Positions 1 through 9,491 of a stretch of 64,000 nt of DNA are shown piece after piece. Positions within the stretch are counted from its first letter, which is position 1, and each line of letters opens with the position of its first letter. Source of the stretch: Streptomyces fradiae ATCC 10745 = DSM 40063 (GTDB taxonomy: Bacteria > Actinomycetota > Actinomycetes > Streptomycetales > Streptomycetaceae); contig NZ_CP023696.1 of assembly GCF_008704425.1 (NCBI RefSeq), positions 1,970,501-2,034,500 of the forward strand. The letters are read 5' to 3'. The notes under the pieces were generated by a model. That model had not been told where the DNA came from. It saw only the letters and a list, made by a program, of their open reading frames with translations, and made no database searches. The position numbers and the translations under genes were made by a program.

Positions 1-876
1 GACCGCCCCACCGAGGCCGCCCTGCGCGAGCTCCAGCTCCGGCACCTGGAGGCCGTGCCGTTCGAGAACCTGTCCGTCCACCTCCGCGAGGACGTCGTGC
101 TGGACGCTGCGGCGCTCGTCGGCAAGGTCGTGGACCGGGGGCGCGGCGGCTTCTGCTACGAACTGAACGGCGCCTTCGCGGCGCTGCTGCGCGCCCTCGG
201 CTACCGGGTGGAGCTGCTCCAGGCCCGCGTGTACGGCGACGACGGGCACCCCGGCATCCCGTACGACCACCTCGCCCTGCGGGTCCGGGCGGCCGACGGC
301 GGCGGGCGGGCCTGGCTGACCGACGTGGGCTTCGGCGACCACAGCCACTTCCCGCTCGACCTGGACGAGCGCGGCGAGCAGGAGGACCCGGCGGGTGTCT
401 TCCGGATCGTGGAGGCGCCCGGTCCGGGACCGGAGGACGGCGGGGGCGCCGAACCGGAGGACGGCGCGGGAGAGGGACCGGAGGACGGCGCGGGAGAGGG
501 ACCGGAGGACGGCGCGGGAGAGGACTCCGGCGCGGGTACGGGTACGGCGGCCGGCGCGGACGGTGACCTGGACGTCGTACGGGACGGGAGGCCCCGCTAC
601 CGGCTGGAGCGGCGCCCGCGCGCGCTCGCCGACTTCGCCGTCGGCGCCTGGTGGCACCGCACCTCCCCCGAGTCGCCGTTCACCCGCTCCCCGGTCTGCT
701 CGCTCCTCACCGGACGGGGCCGCGTCACGCTGAGCGGTCGCCGCCTCATCACCACCGAGGACGGCTCGCGGACGGAGCGGGTGCTGTCCGGCGACGGTGA
801 ACTGCTCGCCGTGTACCGGGACCGCTTCGGCATCCGCCTCGACCGGCCGCCCGTACCGCTGCACCCGCGCCCCTGA
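1..876 (+). CDS. Arylamine N-acetyltransferase (5' end outside window)
   Basis: NAT-family enzyme, expected to move an acetyl group from acetyl-CoA to an arylamine or hydrazine through a cysteine thioester in the cytoplasm. The gene is partial: the frame is open from base 1, and residues before the first in-frame GTG (55) already fit the family (HL...VPFENLSV). The triad is visible: Cys at codon 52 in RGGFCYELN, His at codon 90 in YDHLAL and Asp at codon 108 in LTDVGFGD. Odd feature: an acidic Gly/Glu/Asp/Pro linker at about codons 140-190, built on three perfect 24-bp repeats, separates the catalytic part from the C-terminal domain. Its effect is unknown; it may simply be a surface loop. Family assignment is secure, substrate unknown. 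Confidence 0.9.
   Translation, partial: DRPTEAALRELQLRHLEAVPFENLSVHLREDVVLDAAALVGKVVDRGRGGFCYELNGAFAALLRALGYRVELLQARVYGDDGHPGIPYDHLALRVRAADGGGRAWLTDVGFGDHSHFPLDLDERGEQEDPAGVFRIVEAPGPGPEDGGGAEPEDGAGEGPEDGAGEGPEDGAGEDSGAGTGTAAGADGDLDVVRDGRPRYRLERRPRALADFAVGAWWHRTSPESPFTRSPVCSLLTGRGRVTLSGRRLITTEDGSRTERVLSGDGELLAVYRDRFGIRLDRPPVPLHPRP
453..524 (+). repeat. Three 24-bp tandem repeats inside the NAT gene
   Basis: Three consecutive 24-bp units (453-476, 477-500, 501-524), nearly identical and in frame, encode an eight-residue acidic repeat of the type GPEDGAGE. The unit length is a multiple of three, so copy-number change keeps the reading frame. This looks like recent replication slippage. Confidence 0.85.
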
Positions 877-943
877 CCGGGTCCGCGCGCGGGGCGCCGG
901 TGCCATGCTGGGGGCGGCGTACCCGAGGAGGAGGAGCGCGAGC

Positions 944-1273
944 GTGACCGACGAACCGACCGTACTGACCGTCCTGACCACCACCGACGCCGCCGGCAAG
1001 GCCGAGGAGCTGGCGCGGAGCGCGGTGGAGGCGCGCCTCGCCGCCTGCGCGCAGGTGTCCGGACCGGTGGCCTCCGTCTACCGCTGGGAGGGCGCCGTCG
1101 AGACGGCCCGCGAGTGGCAGGTGCTGTTCAAGACGGCCGCCGCGCGGTACGGCGCGCTGGAGGAGCACATCCGCCGCCACCACGACTACGACACGCCGGA
1201 GATCATCGCCGTGCCCGTGGTGCGGGGCGGCGCGGACTACCTGGCGTGGGTGGCGCGGGAGTCGGCCGGGTGA
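944..1273 (+). CDS. cutA: Divalent cation tolerance protein CutA
   Basis: Small trimeric cytoplasmic protein of the CutA1 family (109 aa), historically linked to copper tolerance; its molecular role is not settled. Family features are the N-terminal VLTTT strand, the ARLAACAQV segment near residues 28-36, the EWQVLFKT strand, and the DTPEIIAVPV segment equivalent to the usual HPYEVPEII. The GTG at 944 was chosen because a purine-rich GAGGAGGAG Shine-Dalgarno lies just upstream; the same frame is open further upstream but that part shows no family similarity. The stop overlaps the start of the next gene by four bases, implying translational coupling. Confidence 0.88.
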   Translation: MTDEPTVLTVLTTTDAAGKAEELARSAVEARLAACAQVSGPVASVYRWEGAVETAREWQVLFKTAAARYGALEEHIRRHHDYDTPEIIAVPVVRGGADYLAWVARESAG

Positions 1274-1669
1274 CCGCCGCCGAGCTGCCCTTCTTCGTGT
1301 ACGGCACGCTGCGGCCCGGCGAGCACAACCACGCCCGCTTCCTCGCGGGCCGCACGGCGGGCGGGGAGCCCGCGCGGCTGCCGGGCGCCGCCCTCCACGA
1401 CGGCCCCGGGTACCCGTACGCGGTGCGCGACCCGCGCGGCGGCGAGGTCGTCGGGGAGCTGGTGCACGCGGCGCCCGGCGCGTACGCGGGGCTGCTGGCC
1501 GTGCTGGACCGGCTGGAGGACTTCCACGGGCCGGGTCACCCGCGCAACCTGTACGAGCGGCTGGTCCGCGAGGTGGTGCGGGTACGGGACGGGGCCCGGG
1601 TCGCCGCGTGGGTGTACGTGGCGGCGGCCGGGGCGGTGCCGGGGCCGCGCATCCCGGCGGGCGACTGGC

Positions 1670-3751
<2,082 letters not shown>

Positions 3752-3763
3752 GCCGACGAGCGT

Positions 3764-3801
3764 GCGGCCCGCGTGTTACGGCCGTGGTCCCGGTGTATTA
3801 C
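3764..3801 (-). promoter_or_regulatory. GlnR-like operator and promoter of nasA
   Basis: Reading the minus strand: GTAAT at 3801-3797, GGACC at 3790-3786, GTAAC at 3779-3775 and a weak GCCGC at 3768-3764, each separated by six bases. This is the 5-6-5-6-5-6-5 layout of the GlnR a/b-site consensus (GTNAC-n6-GAAAC repeated). A CACGCT hexamer lies 13 to 8 bases before ATG 3751 and could be the -10 of a leaderless transcript. GlnR activation of nasA is reported for S. coelicolor; the box here is my reading. Confidence 0.65.
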
Positions 3802-3826
3802 GCACGGGGTACGTCCCGCTCCGGGG

Positions 3827-3915
3827 CCCGCGCCGCGGACGGTGAGCGGCGCCCGCGCCGCGGACGGTGAGCGGCGCCCGCGCCGCGGACGGTGAGCGGC
3901 GCCCGGGCCGCGGGC
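3827..3915. repeat. 25-bp tandem repeat, about 3.5 copies
   Basis: Units start at 3841, 3866 and 3891 (GGTGAGCGGCGCCCGCGCCG plus five bases), preceded by a partial copy from 3827 and ending with a diverged copy. It lies between divergent nasA and the ATP-grasp gene. Confidence 0.9.
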
Positions 3916-3990
3916 CGTGCGCGCGGGGGCGCGCGTGGTCGCCCACCCGCACGCGGGTAGATTGCCTCGCACGACCCGAGGAGGGGTGCG

Positions 3991-4827
3991 ATGCCCGACC
4001 GCCGCCGCGTCCTGTTCGTGACCGACCTCGCCTACCAGGCGCGCGGGCGGCGCTACTGCGACGAGGACGTCTTCCTGACCTCGCGGCTGCGGGACGCCTT
4101 CGACGTCGCCCTGTGCCACCCGCTGGACGCCGCCGCGCTGATGGACGCCTTCGACGGGGTCGTGGTCCGCAACAGCGGGCCCGTACTGCACTACCGCGAG
4201 CAGTACGACGCCTTCCGGGCGCAGGCGAGGGCCCGCGGTACCCGGGTCTACAACCCGTTGTCCGGCCGGGGTGACATGGCGGGCAAGCAGTACCTGCTCG
4301 ACCTGACGGCTGCCGGATACCCGGTCATCCCCACCATCGACCGGCCCGAGGACGTGCGCCTGCTGCCCGAGGCCGGACAGTACGCGGTCAAGCCGAAGCT
4401 GGGGGCGGACTCCATCGGCCTGGCCTTCGTACCCGGCGAGCGGCTGGGCGACCTCGCCTACGGCGACGTCCTGGTCCAGCCGCGCGTCGACTTCCGCTAC
4501 GAGGTGTCCTTCTACTTCGTCGACGACGTCTTCCAGTACGCCCTCAACGCCCCCGACCCCGAGCGGCGCTGGGTCCTCGAACCCTACGAGCCCACCGGCG
4601 CCGACCTCGCCTTCGCCCGGCGCTTCATCGACTGGAACACGATCGACCACGGGATCCAGCGTGTGGACGCCGGCCGCACGCGAGGCGGCGAACTGCTCCT
4701 CGTCGAGCTGGAGGACCTGAACCCCTACCTGTCCCTGGACCTGGTACCCGAGCACACCCGCGACTCCTTCGTGGAGAGCATGACGTCCTCCCTCCACCGG
4801 TTCCTGGACACCTCCGCCCGCCCCTGA
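3991..4827 (+). CDS. Orphan ATP-grasp family protein
   Basis: Protein of 278 aa that I read as an ATP-grasp-type enzyme. The N-terminal part (about 1-85) resembles a preATP-grasp Rossmann-like half. KPKLGADSIGL (about 132-142) and LVQPRVDFRYEVSFYFV (about 156-172) correspond to the ATP-binding strands, and ELEDLNPYLSLD (about 240-251) supplies the acidic Mg-binding residues. Such enzymes ligate a carboxylate to an amine or thiol via acyl phosphate, but no substrate can be assigned and no partner gene is adjacent. The ATG follows a GAGGAGGGG Shine-Dalgarno. It is divergent from nasA and probably monocistronic. Confidence 0.6.
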   Translation: MPDRRRVLFVTDLAYQARGRRYCDEDVFLTSRLRDAFDVALCHPLDAAALMDAFDGVVVRNSGPVLHYREQYDAFRAQARARGTRVYNPLSGRGDMAGKQYLLDLTAAGYPVIPTIDRPEDVRLLPEAGQYAVKPKLGADSIGLAFVPGERLGDLAYGDVLVQPRVDFRYEVSFYFVDDVFQYALNAPDPERRWVLEPYEPTGADLAFARRFIDWNTIDHGIQRVDAGRTRGGELLLVELEDLNPYLSLDLVPEHTRDSFVESMTSSLHRFLDTSARP

Positions 4828-4860
4828 GGCGGCGCCCGGCCTCCCGCCCCGACGGCGGCG

Positions 4861-4877
4861 GTGGGGGCGACCCCCAC
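4861..4877. terminator. Short hairpin between convergent genes
   Basis: Perfect 7-bp stem GTGGGGG/CCCCCAC with a CGA loop, midway between the convergent stops at 4827 and 4912. No U-tract, so it would act as a GC-hairpin terminator at best. Confidence 0.45.
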
Positions 4878-4911
4878 GGCACGCGCGGGAAGCGGGGCCC
4901 GGCGCGCCCGG

Positions 4912-5643
4912 CTACCCGGCGGACGCCAGGGCCTCGGTGACCCCGGTCTCCCGGCGGCCCAGGAAGACCGGGTCCGGCCGCAGCACCGCGTCGGCCGCGG
5001 CCTTCCCGGCGGCGGCGAGCTCGCGGACCGCCCCGTAGTACCAGACGCCGTCGAGCGGTTCGGCCACCCCCACCCCGTGCGACTCGATCCCGGCCGCGCG
5101 GCAGAGGGCGACCGCCCGGCGGATGTGGAAGCCCTGGGTGACCAGGACGGCCCGGTCCACGCCGAAGATCCTCTTGGCGCGCGCACAGGAGTCCCAGGTG
5201 TCGAAGCCGGCGTAGTCGCTGACGATCCGCTCGCCGGGCACGCCCCGCTCCACCAGGTACGCGCGCATGGCGTCCGGCTCGTCGTAGTCGGGGCGGCTGT
5301 TGTCACCGGTCACCAGGACCACCCTCGCCTTGCCCGTGCGGTACAGCTCGGCCGCCGCGTCGAGCCGATGCGCCAGGTACGGGGTGGGGCGGCCCCTCCA
5401 CAGGCCGGCGCCGAACACGACCGCCACGTCCCGGGCCGGCGCGTCGGCGACCGTGCGCAGCTGCCCGGCGGTGCTCGTGTGCAGCCAGGTCGCCGGGGCG
5501 AGCGCCAGGACGCAGGCCAGCATCACGCCCTGGGCCAGCCGCCGCTGCCCCGTGCGCGTACCGGGCAGCAGCCGCCCCCCGCGTGCGCGGGGCAGCCGCC
5601 CCTCGCGCTTGCCCGGCACCGGCCGCCGTGTCCAGCCCCGCAT
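4912..5643 (-). CDS. DUF218 / SanA-YdcF-ElyC family membrane protein
   Basis: Protein of 243 aa. A basic Arg-rich N-terminus (about 1-35) is followed by one transmembrane helix (about 39-56, VMLACVLALAPATW) and a DUF218 domain. Domain signatures are DVAVVFGAGLW, the YLAHRLDAAAELYRTG helix, VVLVTGDNSRPDYDEPDAM, and LVTQGFHIRRAV near the end. E. coli relatives (SanA, ElyC) affect envelope integrity and vancomycin entry; the biochemical activity is unknown. The topology suggests the domain lies outside the membrane. Monocistronic and convergent with the ATP-grasp gene. Confidence 0.8.
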   Translation of the reverse strand: MRGWTRRPVPGKREGRLPRARGGRLLPGTRTGQRRLAQGVMLACVLALAPATWLHTSTAGQLRTVADAPARDVAVVFGAGLWRGRPTPYLAHRLDAAAELYRTGKARVVLVTGDNSRPDYDEPDAMRAYLVERGVPGERIVSDYAGFDTWDSCARAKRIFGVDRAVLVTQGFHIRRAVALCRAAGIESHGVGVAEPLDGVWYYGAVRELAAAGKAAADAVLRPDPVFLGRRETGVTEALASAG

Positions 5644-5757
5644 GATCCGTCCCTCCCCTGCGCCCCGGCACGCGCCGCGCGTACCGCCCCCGCCCTGTCC
5701 GACGCGCCCGCCGCGCCGCCGGTTCGCCGGACGGCCGGGCGCGCGGTGTGACCTGCG

Positions 5758-5839
5758 TCCCGCCCGCGCCCGGCCGGCGGCCCGCTCAGCCGGCGTAGAC
5801 CCGCCCTCGCCCGGCCGGCGGCCCGCTCAGCCGGCGTAG
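5758..5839. repeat. 41-bp tandem duplication over the 3' end of the FMN reductase gene
   Basis: Two copies with a 41-base period (about 5758-5798 and 5799-5839); the last 32 bases of each are identical. The second copy contains the final codons and stop of the FMN reductase, while the first is a non-coding duplicate downstream, still ending in a Tyr-Ala-Gly-stop coding remnant on the minus strand. Confidence 0.9.
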
Positions 5840-6471
5840 GGGTGCTCGGCGCGGGCGGTCCGCAGGGCGCGGCCCCACCAGCCGAGCTGGTCCAGCATCT
5901 TCTTGGCGGCGCCGTCGGGCCCGGCGGGGTCCAGCGGTTCGCCGTCGTCGCCGAAGAGGCCCCACGCCTGGTGGAACGAGACCGTGTCGCGGACGGTGAC
6001 CGCGTGCAGTTCGGCGAAGACCTGGCGCAGGTGCTCGACGGCGCGCAGGCCGCCGGAGACCCCGCCGTACGAGACGAAGGCGACCGGCTTGGCGTGCCAC
6101 TCGGCGTGGTACCAGTCGACGAGGTTCTTCAGGGGCGCCGGGTAGGAGTGGTTGTACTCGGGGGTGACGACGGCGAAGGCGTCGGCGGCGGCGAGGCGCG
6201 CGCCGACCTCCGCCAGCAGCTCCCGGTGGGCGGGCGACGGGTCACCGGTGAGGGCGGTCGGCAGTTCGGTCCGGGCCGGGTCGATCACGTCCACGGTGAA
6301 GCCGGTGTGCCGCCGGGCCCTGGAGGTGAACCAGTCGGCGACGACCGGGGCGAAGCGGCCCTCGCGGTTGCTCGCGACGACGACGGCCAGCTTCAGGGGC
6401 CGCCCGGCGGACGGGGTCCGGGTCGGGGACGGGGACGGGGACGGGCTGGGGGTGTGCGCGGTGGTCTCCAT
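5827..6471 (-). CDS. NADPH-dependent FMN reductase family protein
   Basis: Flavodoxin-like flavin or quinone reductase of 214 aa. LAVVVASNREGRFAP (about 32-46) is the phosphate-binding loop for FMN, VVTPEYNHSYPAPLKNLVDW (about 105-124) is the family hallmark, and FVSYGGVSGGLRAVEHLR follows. The N-terminal 30 residues are a Ser/Pro repeat outside the domain. ATG 6471 is preferred over GTG 6486 because a MerR/SoxR-type promoter predicts transcription starting at or within a base of 6471. In S. coelicolor an FMN reductase in this neighbourhood (SCO2478, from memory) is a SoxR target, which fits. The likely role is reduction of flavins or redox-active quinones. Confidence 0.85.
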   Translation of the reverse strand: METTAHTPSPSPSPSPTRTPSAGRPLKLAVVVASNREGRFAPVVADWFTSRARRHTGFTVDVIDPARTELPTALTGDPSPAHRELLAEVGARLAAADAFAVVTPEYNHSYPAPLKNLVDWYHAEWHAKPVAFVSYGGVSGGLRAVEHLRQVFAELHAVTVRDTVSFHQAWGLFGDDGEPLDPAGPDGAAKKMLDQLGWWGRALRTARAEHPYAG

Positions 6472-6478
6472 GCACGGG

Positions 6479-6509
6479 AGCCTCACACCTCAACCAAAGT
6501 CGAGGTCAA
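6479..6509 (-). promoter_or_regulatory. SoxR-like operator within a 19-bp-spaced promoter
   Basis: On the plus strand ACCTCAAC (6487-6494), CAAA, GTCGAGGT (6499-6506) form an imperfect dyad of 7/8 matching arms, close to the SoxR box CCTCAAG...CTTGAGG. On the minus strand it fills a 19-bp spacer between TTGACC (6509-6504) and GAGGCT (6484-6479), the long spacer typical of MerR-family promoters. Predicted transcription start is about 6471, the A of the ATG. Confidence 0.7.
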
Positions 6510-6691
6510 GCGCCGATCGTGTCACCCGTTCGCAGCGCCCCGCGGGAGAGGCCGAGTTCACGGGCCCGACCTGCGAAAACACCGCCCCGGACGGGCAGTT
6601 CTGACGGCCGGTCAGCAGGCGGGGAGGACGCACCCGGCCTTTCCTCGGAGACAGGACACCAGCTCCAAGCGACGCCGCCCGGAGGACCCCC

Positions 6692-7261
6692 ATGCGCACC
6701 ACTGCCCGTCCGCTGACCGCAACCGCGCTCGCGGCCCTGTGCCTCGGCGCCCTCGCCGTCCCCGCGGCGTACGCCGGGGACTACGGGACCCTGGACCTCT
6801 CCCCGTCCACGGCGAAGCCCGGCACGAGCGTCACGGTCAGCACCCGCGCCTGCGGGCCGGACGGGCGCGGCGTGGGCGACGCGCGGTCGCTGGGCGCGGG
6901 CGAGTTCAAGCTGCGCCCGGGCTCGCACAAGGACCTGGCGGTCGGCACCTTCCGCGTCCCGGAGCACACCAAGCCGGGCACCTACGGCATCGTCGTGGCC
7001 TGCGACAACGGCAGGACCGCCGCCGGCGACCTGGTCGTACGGCACGGCGGCGCCCCCACGCACCACCCGACCCACCAGCCGACCCACCACCCCACGCACC
7101 ACCCCACGCACGTCGGGCCGCAGGGCCATGTGAAGACGGGCGTGGGCGGCAGCGTCGGCCCCGACGCCACCCGCGTCGCGGCGGGCGTGGCGGTCCTCGC
7201 CGGCGCCCTGGCGGCCGGCGCGTGGGCGATGCGCCGGCGGGCGAGCGGCGGCCACGGCTGA
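6692..7261 (+). CDS. Secreted, membrane-anchored protein with His-Pro-Thr repeats
   Basis: Protein of 189 aa with a Sec signal peptide (about 1-28, ending AAYA). An Ig-like beta domain follows (about 29-117; TLDLSPSTAKPGTSVTVS opens it and it holds two cysteines). Next is a repeat of Thr-His-His-Pro units (about 119-139), then a hydrophobic helix (about 158-178) and a short RRR tail. The tail layout is that of a cell-wall sorting signal, but no LPXTG or LAXTG pentapeptide precedes it. The next gene on the same strand is a class F sortase, so this may be its substrate. His clusters could bind metal. ATG follows a GGAGGA Shine-Dalgarno. Function unknown. Confidence 0.75.
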   Translation: MRTTARPLTATALAALCLGALAVPAAYAGDYGTLDLSPSTAKPGTSVTVSTRACGPDGRGVGDARSLGAGEFKLRPGSHKDLAVGTFRVPEHTKPGTYGIVVACDNGRTAAGDLVVRHGGAPTHHPTHQPTHHPTHHPTHVGPQGHVKTGVGGSVGPDATRVAAGVAVLAGALAAGAWAMRRRASGGHG

Positions 7262-7764
7262 CCCACCCCCCTACGGGAGCACCCGCCCGCCCCTCGGCGG
7301 GGCGCTCCTCCCCCGGCGGGCGGCCGCCGCCCCGCACCGCACCGGCGGCCGCCCGCCCCCACCCCCGGCCCCGCTCCCGCCCCGGACAGCCCGCACGGGG
7401 CGCCCCTCCCGGCACCCCGCACGCCCCCGGACACCGTCCCCCGGCCCCCGGCCCCCGGCCCCCGGCCCCCCGGATTGCCGGACTCCCGGGGCCGCCCCAC
7501 CGCCCCCGGGACCCCCGGACACCCGGCTCCCGGGACCGCCCCACCGCCCCCGGTCCCCCGCCATCCCCCGCGTCCCGCCCCCGGCGACGCCCGGCACCCG
7601 CCTCTCCTCCCCCGAACTCCCCGCCTCCGCCGCGCGGCCCCGAGACCGCGGCGGGGGCGGGGTCCCCCCGACTCCCCGACCCCCGCGGCGCCCGGCTCCC
7701 GCGCGGCCCCCGGCTCCTCGCGGAACCCGGCCCCGCGCCCGCCCGGCCATCTGGAGGTCACCCC
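7262..7764. other. 503-bp C-rich gap with CCCCCGG tandem repeat
   Basis: No convincing gene. The plus strand is extremely C-rich, with runs of four to six C, and at 7438-7473 there are five consecutive CCCCCGG-type 7-mers. The minus strand would carry matching G-runs able to form G-quadruplexes. Short open frames exist only because stops are rare in such sequence. Confidence 0.8.
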
Positions 7765-8400
7765 ATGAGCGGCACCGCCGACCCGCAGACCCGCAGGCCC
7801 GGCTGGGGCATAGCCGTCGCCGCGTGTGTCGGCCTGTGGCTGGTGCAGAGCGGATCCGGCGAGGTGACCCCGCCCGTCCCGTCCGCCGCCGAGGCGTTCG
7901 CGGCGGGCCCCGGCTGGCACACCACCGAGGCCGCCGCGCCCCTGCCGCCCTCCCCTCCGGTACGCGTCCGCATCCCGCGCGTCGGCGTGGACGCGCCCGT
8001 CATGCGCCTCGGCCTCGCCGGGGACGGCAGCCTGGAGGTGCCGCCCGCCGGGGACCGGAACCTGGCCGGCTGGTACGAGGGGGGCGCCGCGCCCGGCGCC
8101 CGCGGCACGGCGATCATGGCGGGTCACGTCGACAACGAGCAGGGCCCCGCGGTCTTCTACGCGCTGGGCGCCCTGAAGAAGGGCGACCGCCTGGAGGTCG
8201 CCCGCGCGGACGGGCGGACCGCGGTGTTCACCGTCGACGCCGTGGAGGTCTACGACAACGACGACTTCCCCGACGAGAAGGTCTACGGCCCCTCCGACCG
8301 CGCCGAGCTGCGCGTGATCACCTGCGGCGGCGCCTTCGCCCCGGACACCGGCTACCAGGGCAACGTCGTCGCGTACGCCCATCTCATCGGCGCGCGCTGA
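7765..8400 (+). CDS. Class F sortase
   Basis: Sortase-domain transpeptidase of 211 aa, membrane-anchored by an N-terminal helix (about 13-30, WGIAVAACVGLWLVQ). VRVRIPRVGVDAPVMRLGL opens the barrel; the catalytic His121 lies in MAGHVDN and Cys187 in VITCGG, consistent with the His/Cys pair. The position where class F enzymes usually show an Arg shortly after the Cys reads GYQGN here, so the third catalytic residue cannot be placed by eye. ATG was chosen for a GGAGG eight bases upstream. The cognate substrate is unknown; the HPT-repeat protein upstream is the local candidate, though a 503-bp gap separates them. Confidence 0.85.
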   Translation: MSGTADPQTRRPGWGIAVAACVGLWLVQSGSGEVTPPVPSAAEAFAAGPGWHTTEAAAPLPPSPPVRVRIPRVGVDAPVMRLGLAGDGSLEVPPAGDRNLAGWYEGGAAPGARGTAIMAGHVDNEQGPAVFYALGALKKGDRLEVARADGRTAVFTVDAVEVYDNDDFPDEKVYGPSDRAELRVITCGGAFAPDTGYQGNVVAYAHLIGAR

Positions 8401-8409
8401 GACGCCCCG

Positions 8410-9189
8410 TCACGCCCACTGGTCGAACGCCAGCTTGGCGACCAGCGAGAAGACCACCACCAGCAGCACCCCGCGGACGAACTCCGCGCCCCTGCGCAGC
8501 GCCATCCGCGCGCCGAGCATGCCGCCCGCCAGGTTGAACACCGCCATCAGCGCCGCGAGCCGCCACATCACGTTGCCCTGGTAGGCGAACATCGCCAGGG
8601 CGCCGGCGTTGGTGCACACGTTGACGACCTTCGCGGTGGCCGACGCGGTGACCAGGTCCAGGTGCAGCACCGCGGTGAGCGCCAGCACCAGGAAGGTGCC
8701 GGTGCCGGGACCGATCAGCCCGTCGTACAACCCCAGTCCCCCGCCGACCAGCACGACCGCCGTGACGACGCGGGTCCGCCGCACGGGCCCCTCCGGCGCG
8801 GGCCCCGTCCCGAACGACGGGCGCAGCAGCACGAACGCGGCGACGCACAGCAGCACGACCAGGATCACGGGCCGCAGTACGTCGCTGCTCAGGCCCGCCG
8901 CGAAGAACGCCCCGCTCATCGACCCGGCGAGCGCCGCCAGCCCGACCCGCACGGCCGTGCCGACGGGCACCCGCGCCCTGCGGACGTACGTCAGGGCCGC
9001 ACCGGTCGTGCCGACGATGGACACCGCCTTGTTGGTGCCCAGGCACTGCGCGGCCGGCACGTTCGGCACACCGAGCAGCAGCGCGGGCAGCAGGAGCAGC
9101 CCGCCCCCGCCCACCACGGCGTCGATCCATCCCGCCAGCAGGGCGGCGAGGCAGAGGAGTACGAGCGCGGTCACCGATATGTCAGGCAC
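8410..9189 (-). CDS. TauE/SafE family transporter
   Basis: Integral membrane protein of 259 aa with about eight predicted helices in two repeats. Diagnostic are the N-terminal GWIDAVVGGGGLLLLPALL loop-helix and the second-half GLYDGLIGPGTGTFL, the paired Gly-rich signatures of the family formerly called DUF81. Relatives export sulfite, sulfoacetate or other organic anions. The gene ends ten bases from the convergent sortase stop. GTG 9189 gives a short cytoplasmic lead into helix 1; a GTG at 9174 is an alternative. Proximity to nirBD may be coincidental or relate to anion export. Confidence 0.82.
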   Translation of the reverse strand: MPDISVTALVLLCLAALLAGWIDAVVGGGGLLLLPALLLGVPNVPAAQCLGTNKAVSIVGTTGAALTYVRRARVPVGTAVRVGLAALAGSMSGAFFAAGLSSDVLRPVILVVLLCVAAFVLLRPSFGTGPAPEGPVRRTRVVTAVVLVGGGLGLYDGLIGPGTGTFLVLALTAVLHLDLVTASATAKVVNVCTNAGALAMFAYQGNVMWRLAALMAVFNLAGGMLGARMALRRGAEFVRGVLLVVVFSLVAKLAFDQWA

Positions 9190-9491
9190 CCCCCGACCCT
9201 AAGCGGCGCCCCCGCCACCGACCGCCCGGCCCCGCCACCGACCACGCAGCGCCCCACCGCCGACCGCCCGGCCCCGCCACCGCCACCGCCACCGACCACG
9301 CAGCACCCCGCCGCCGACCGGCCGACCCCGCCACCACCCGGCCCGCCCCGCCAGGCCCGCCGGGCCCGCCCCGCCGCCGACCGGTCGCGCCCCGCCCTCA
9401 CCGTCGCGGGGCGCCCGCGCTGAGGGCGGCTTTCCGCGCGTGAAACACACGGGATGCCGCCGGGTAACACCGCCGACGCACGCTGCTGGGC
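9190..9491. other. Repeat-rich spacer upstream of the nirBD operon
   Basis: From 9205 to about 9345 the sequence is an irregular series of CCGCCACCGACC-type words, including two copies of GCCACCGACCACGCAGC. No gene. The nirBD regulatory box occupies 9442-9479. Confidence 0.7.
9442..9479 (+). promoter_or_regulatory. GlnR-like operator and promoter of the nirBD operon
   Basis: GAAAC (9442), GATGC (9453), GTAAC (9464) and GACGC (9475) are spaced by six bases, matching the GlnR a/b layout. From GTAAC to the ATG at 9492 the spacing is 28 bases, exactly as at nasA, and both promoters share GTAACAC-n7-GCACGCT-n7-ATG. CACGCT lies 13 to 8 bases before the ATG, suggesting a leaderless mRNA. nirB is a reported GlnR target in S. 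coelicolor. Confidence 0.72.

Noticed and set aside
5842..7764. Upstream extension of the sortase frame across the FMN reductase and the C-rich block
   Set aside because: The sortase has a GGAGG and membrane helix right at 7765; the upstream part is low-complexity and antisense to a real gene.
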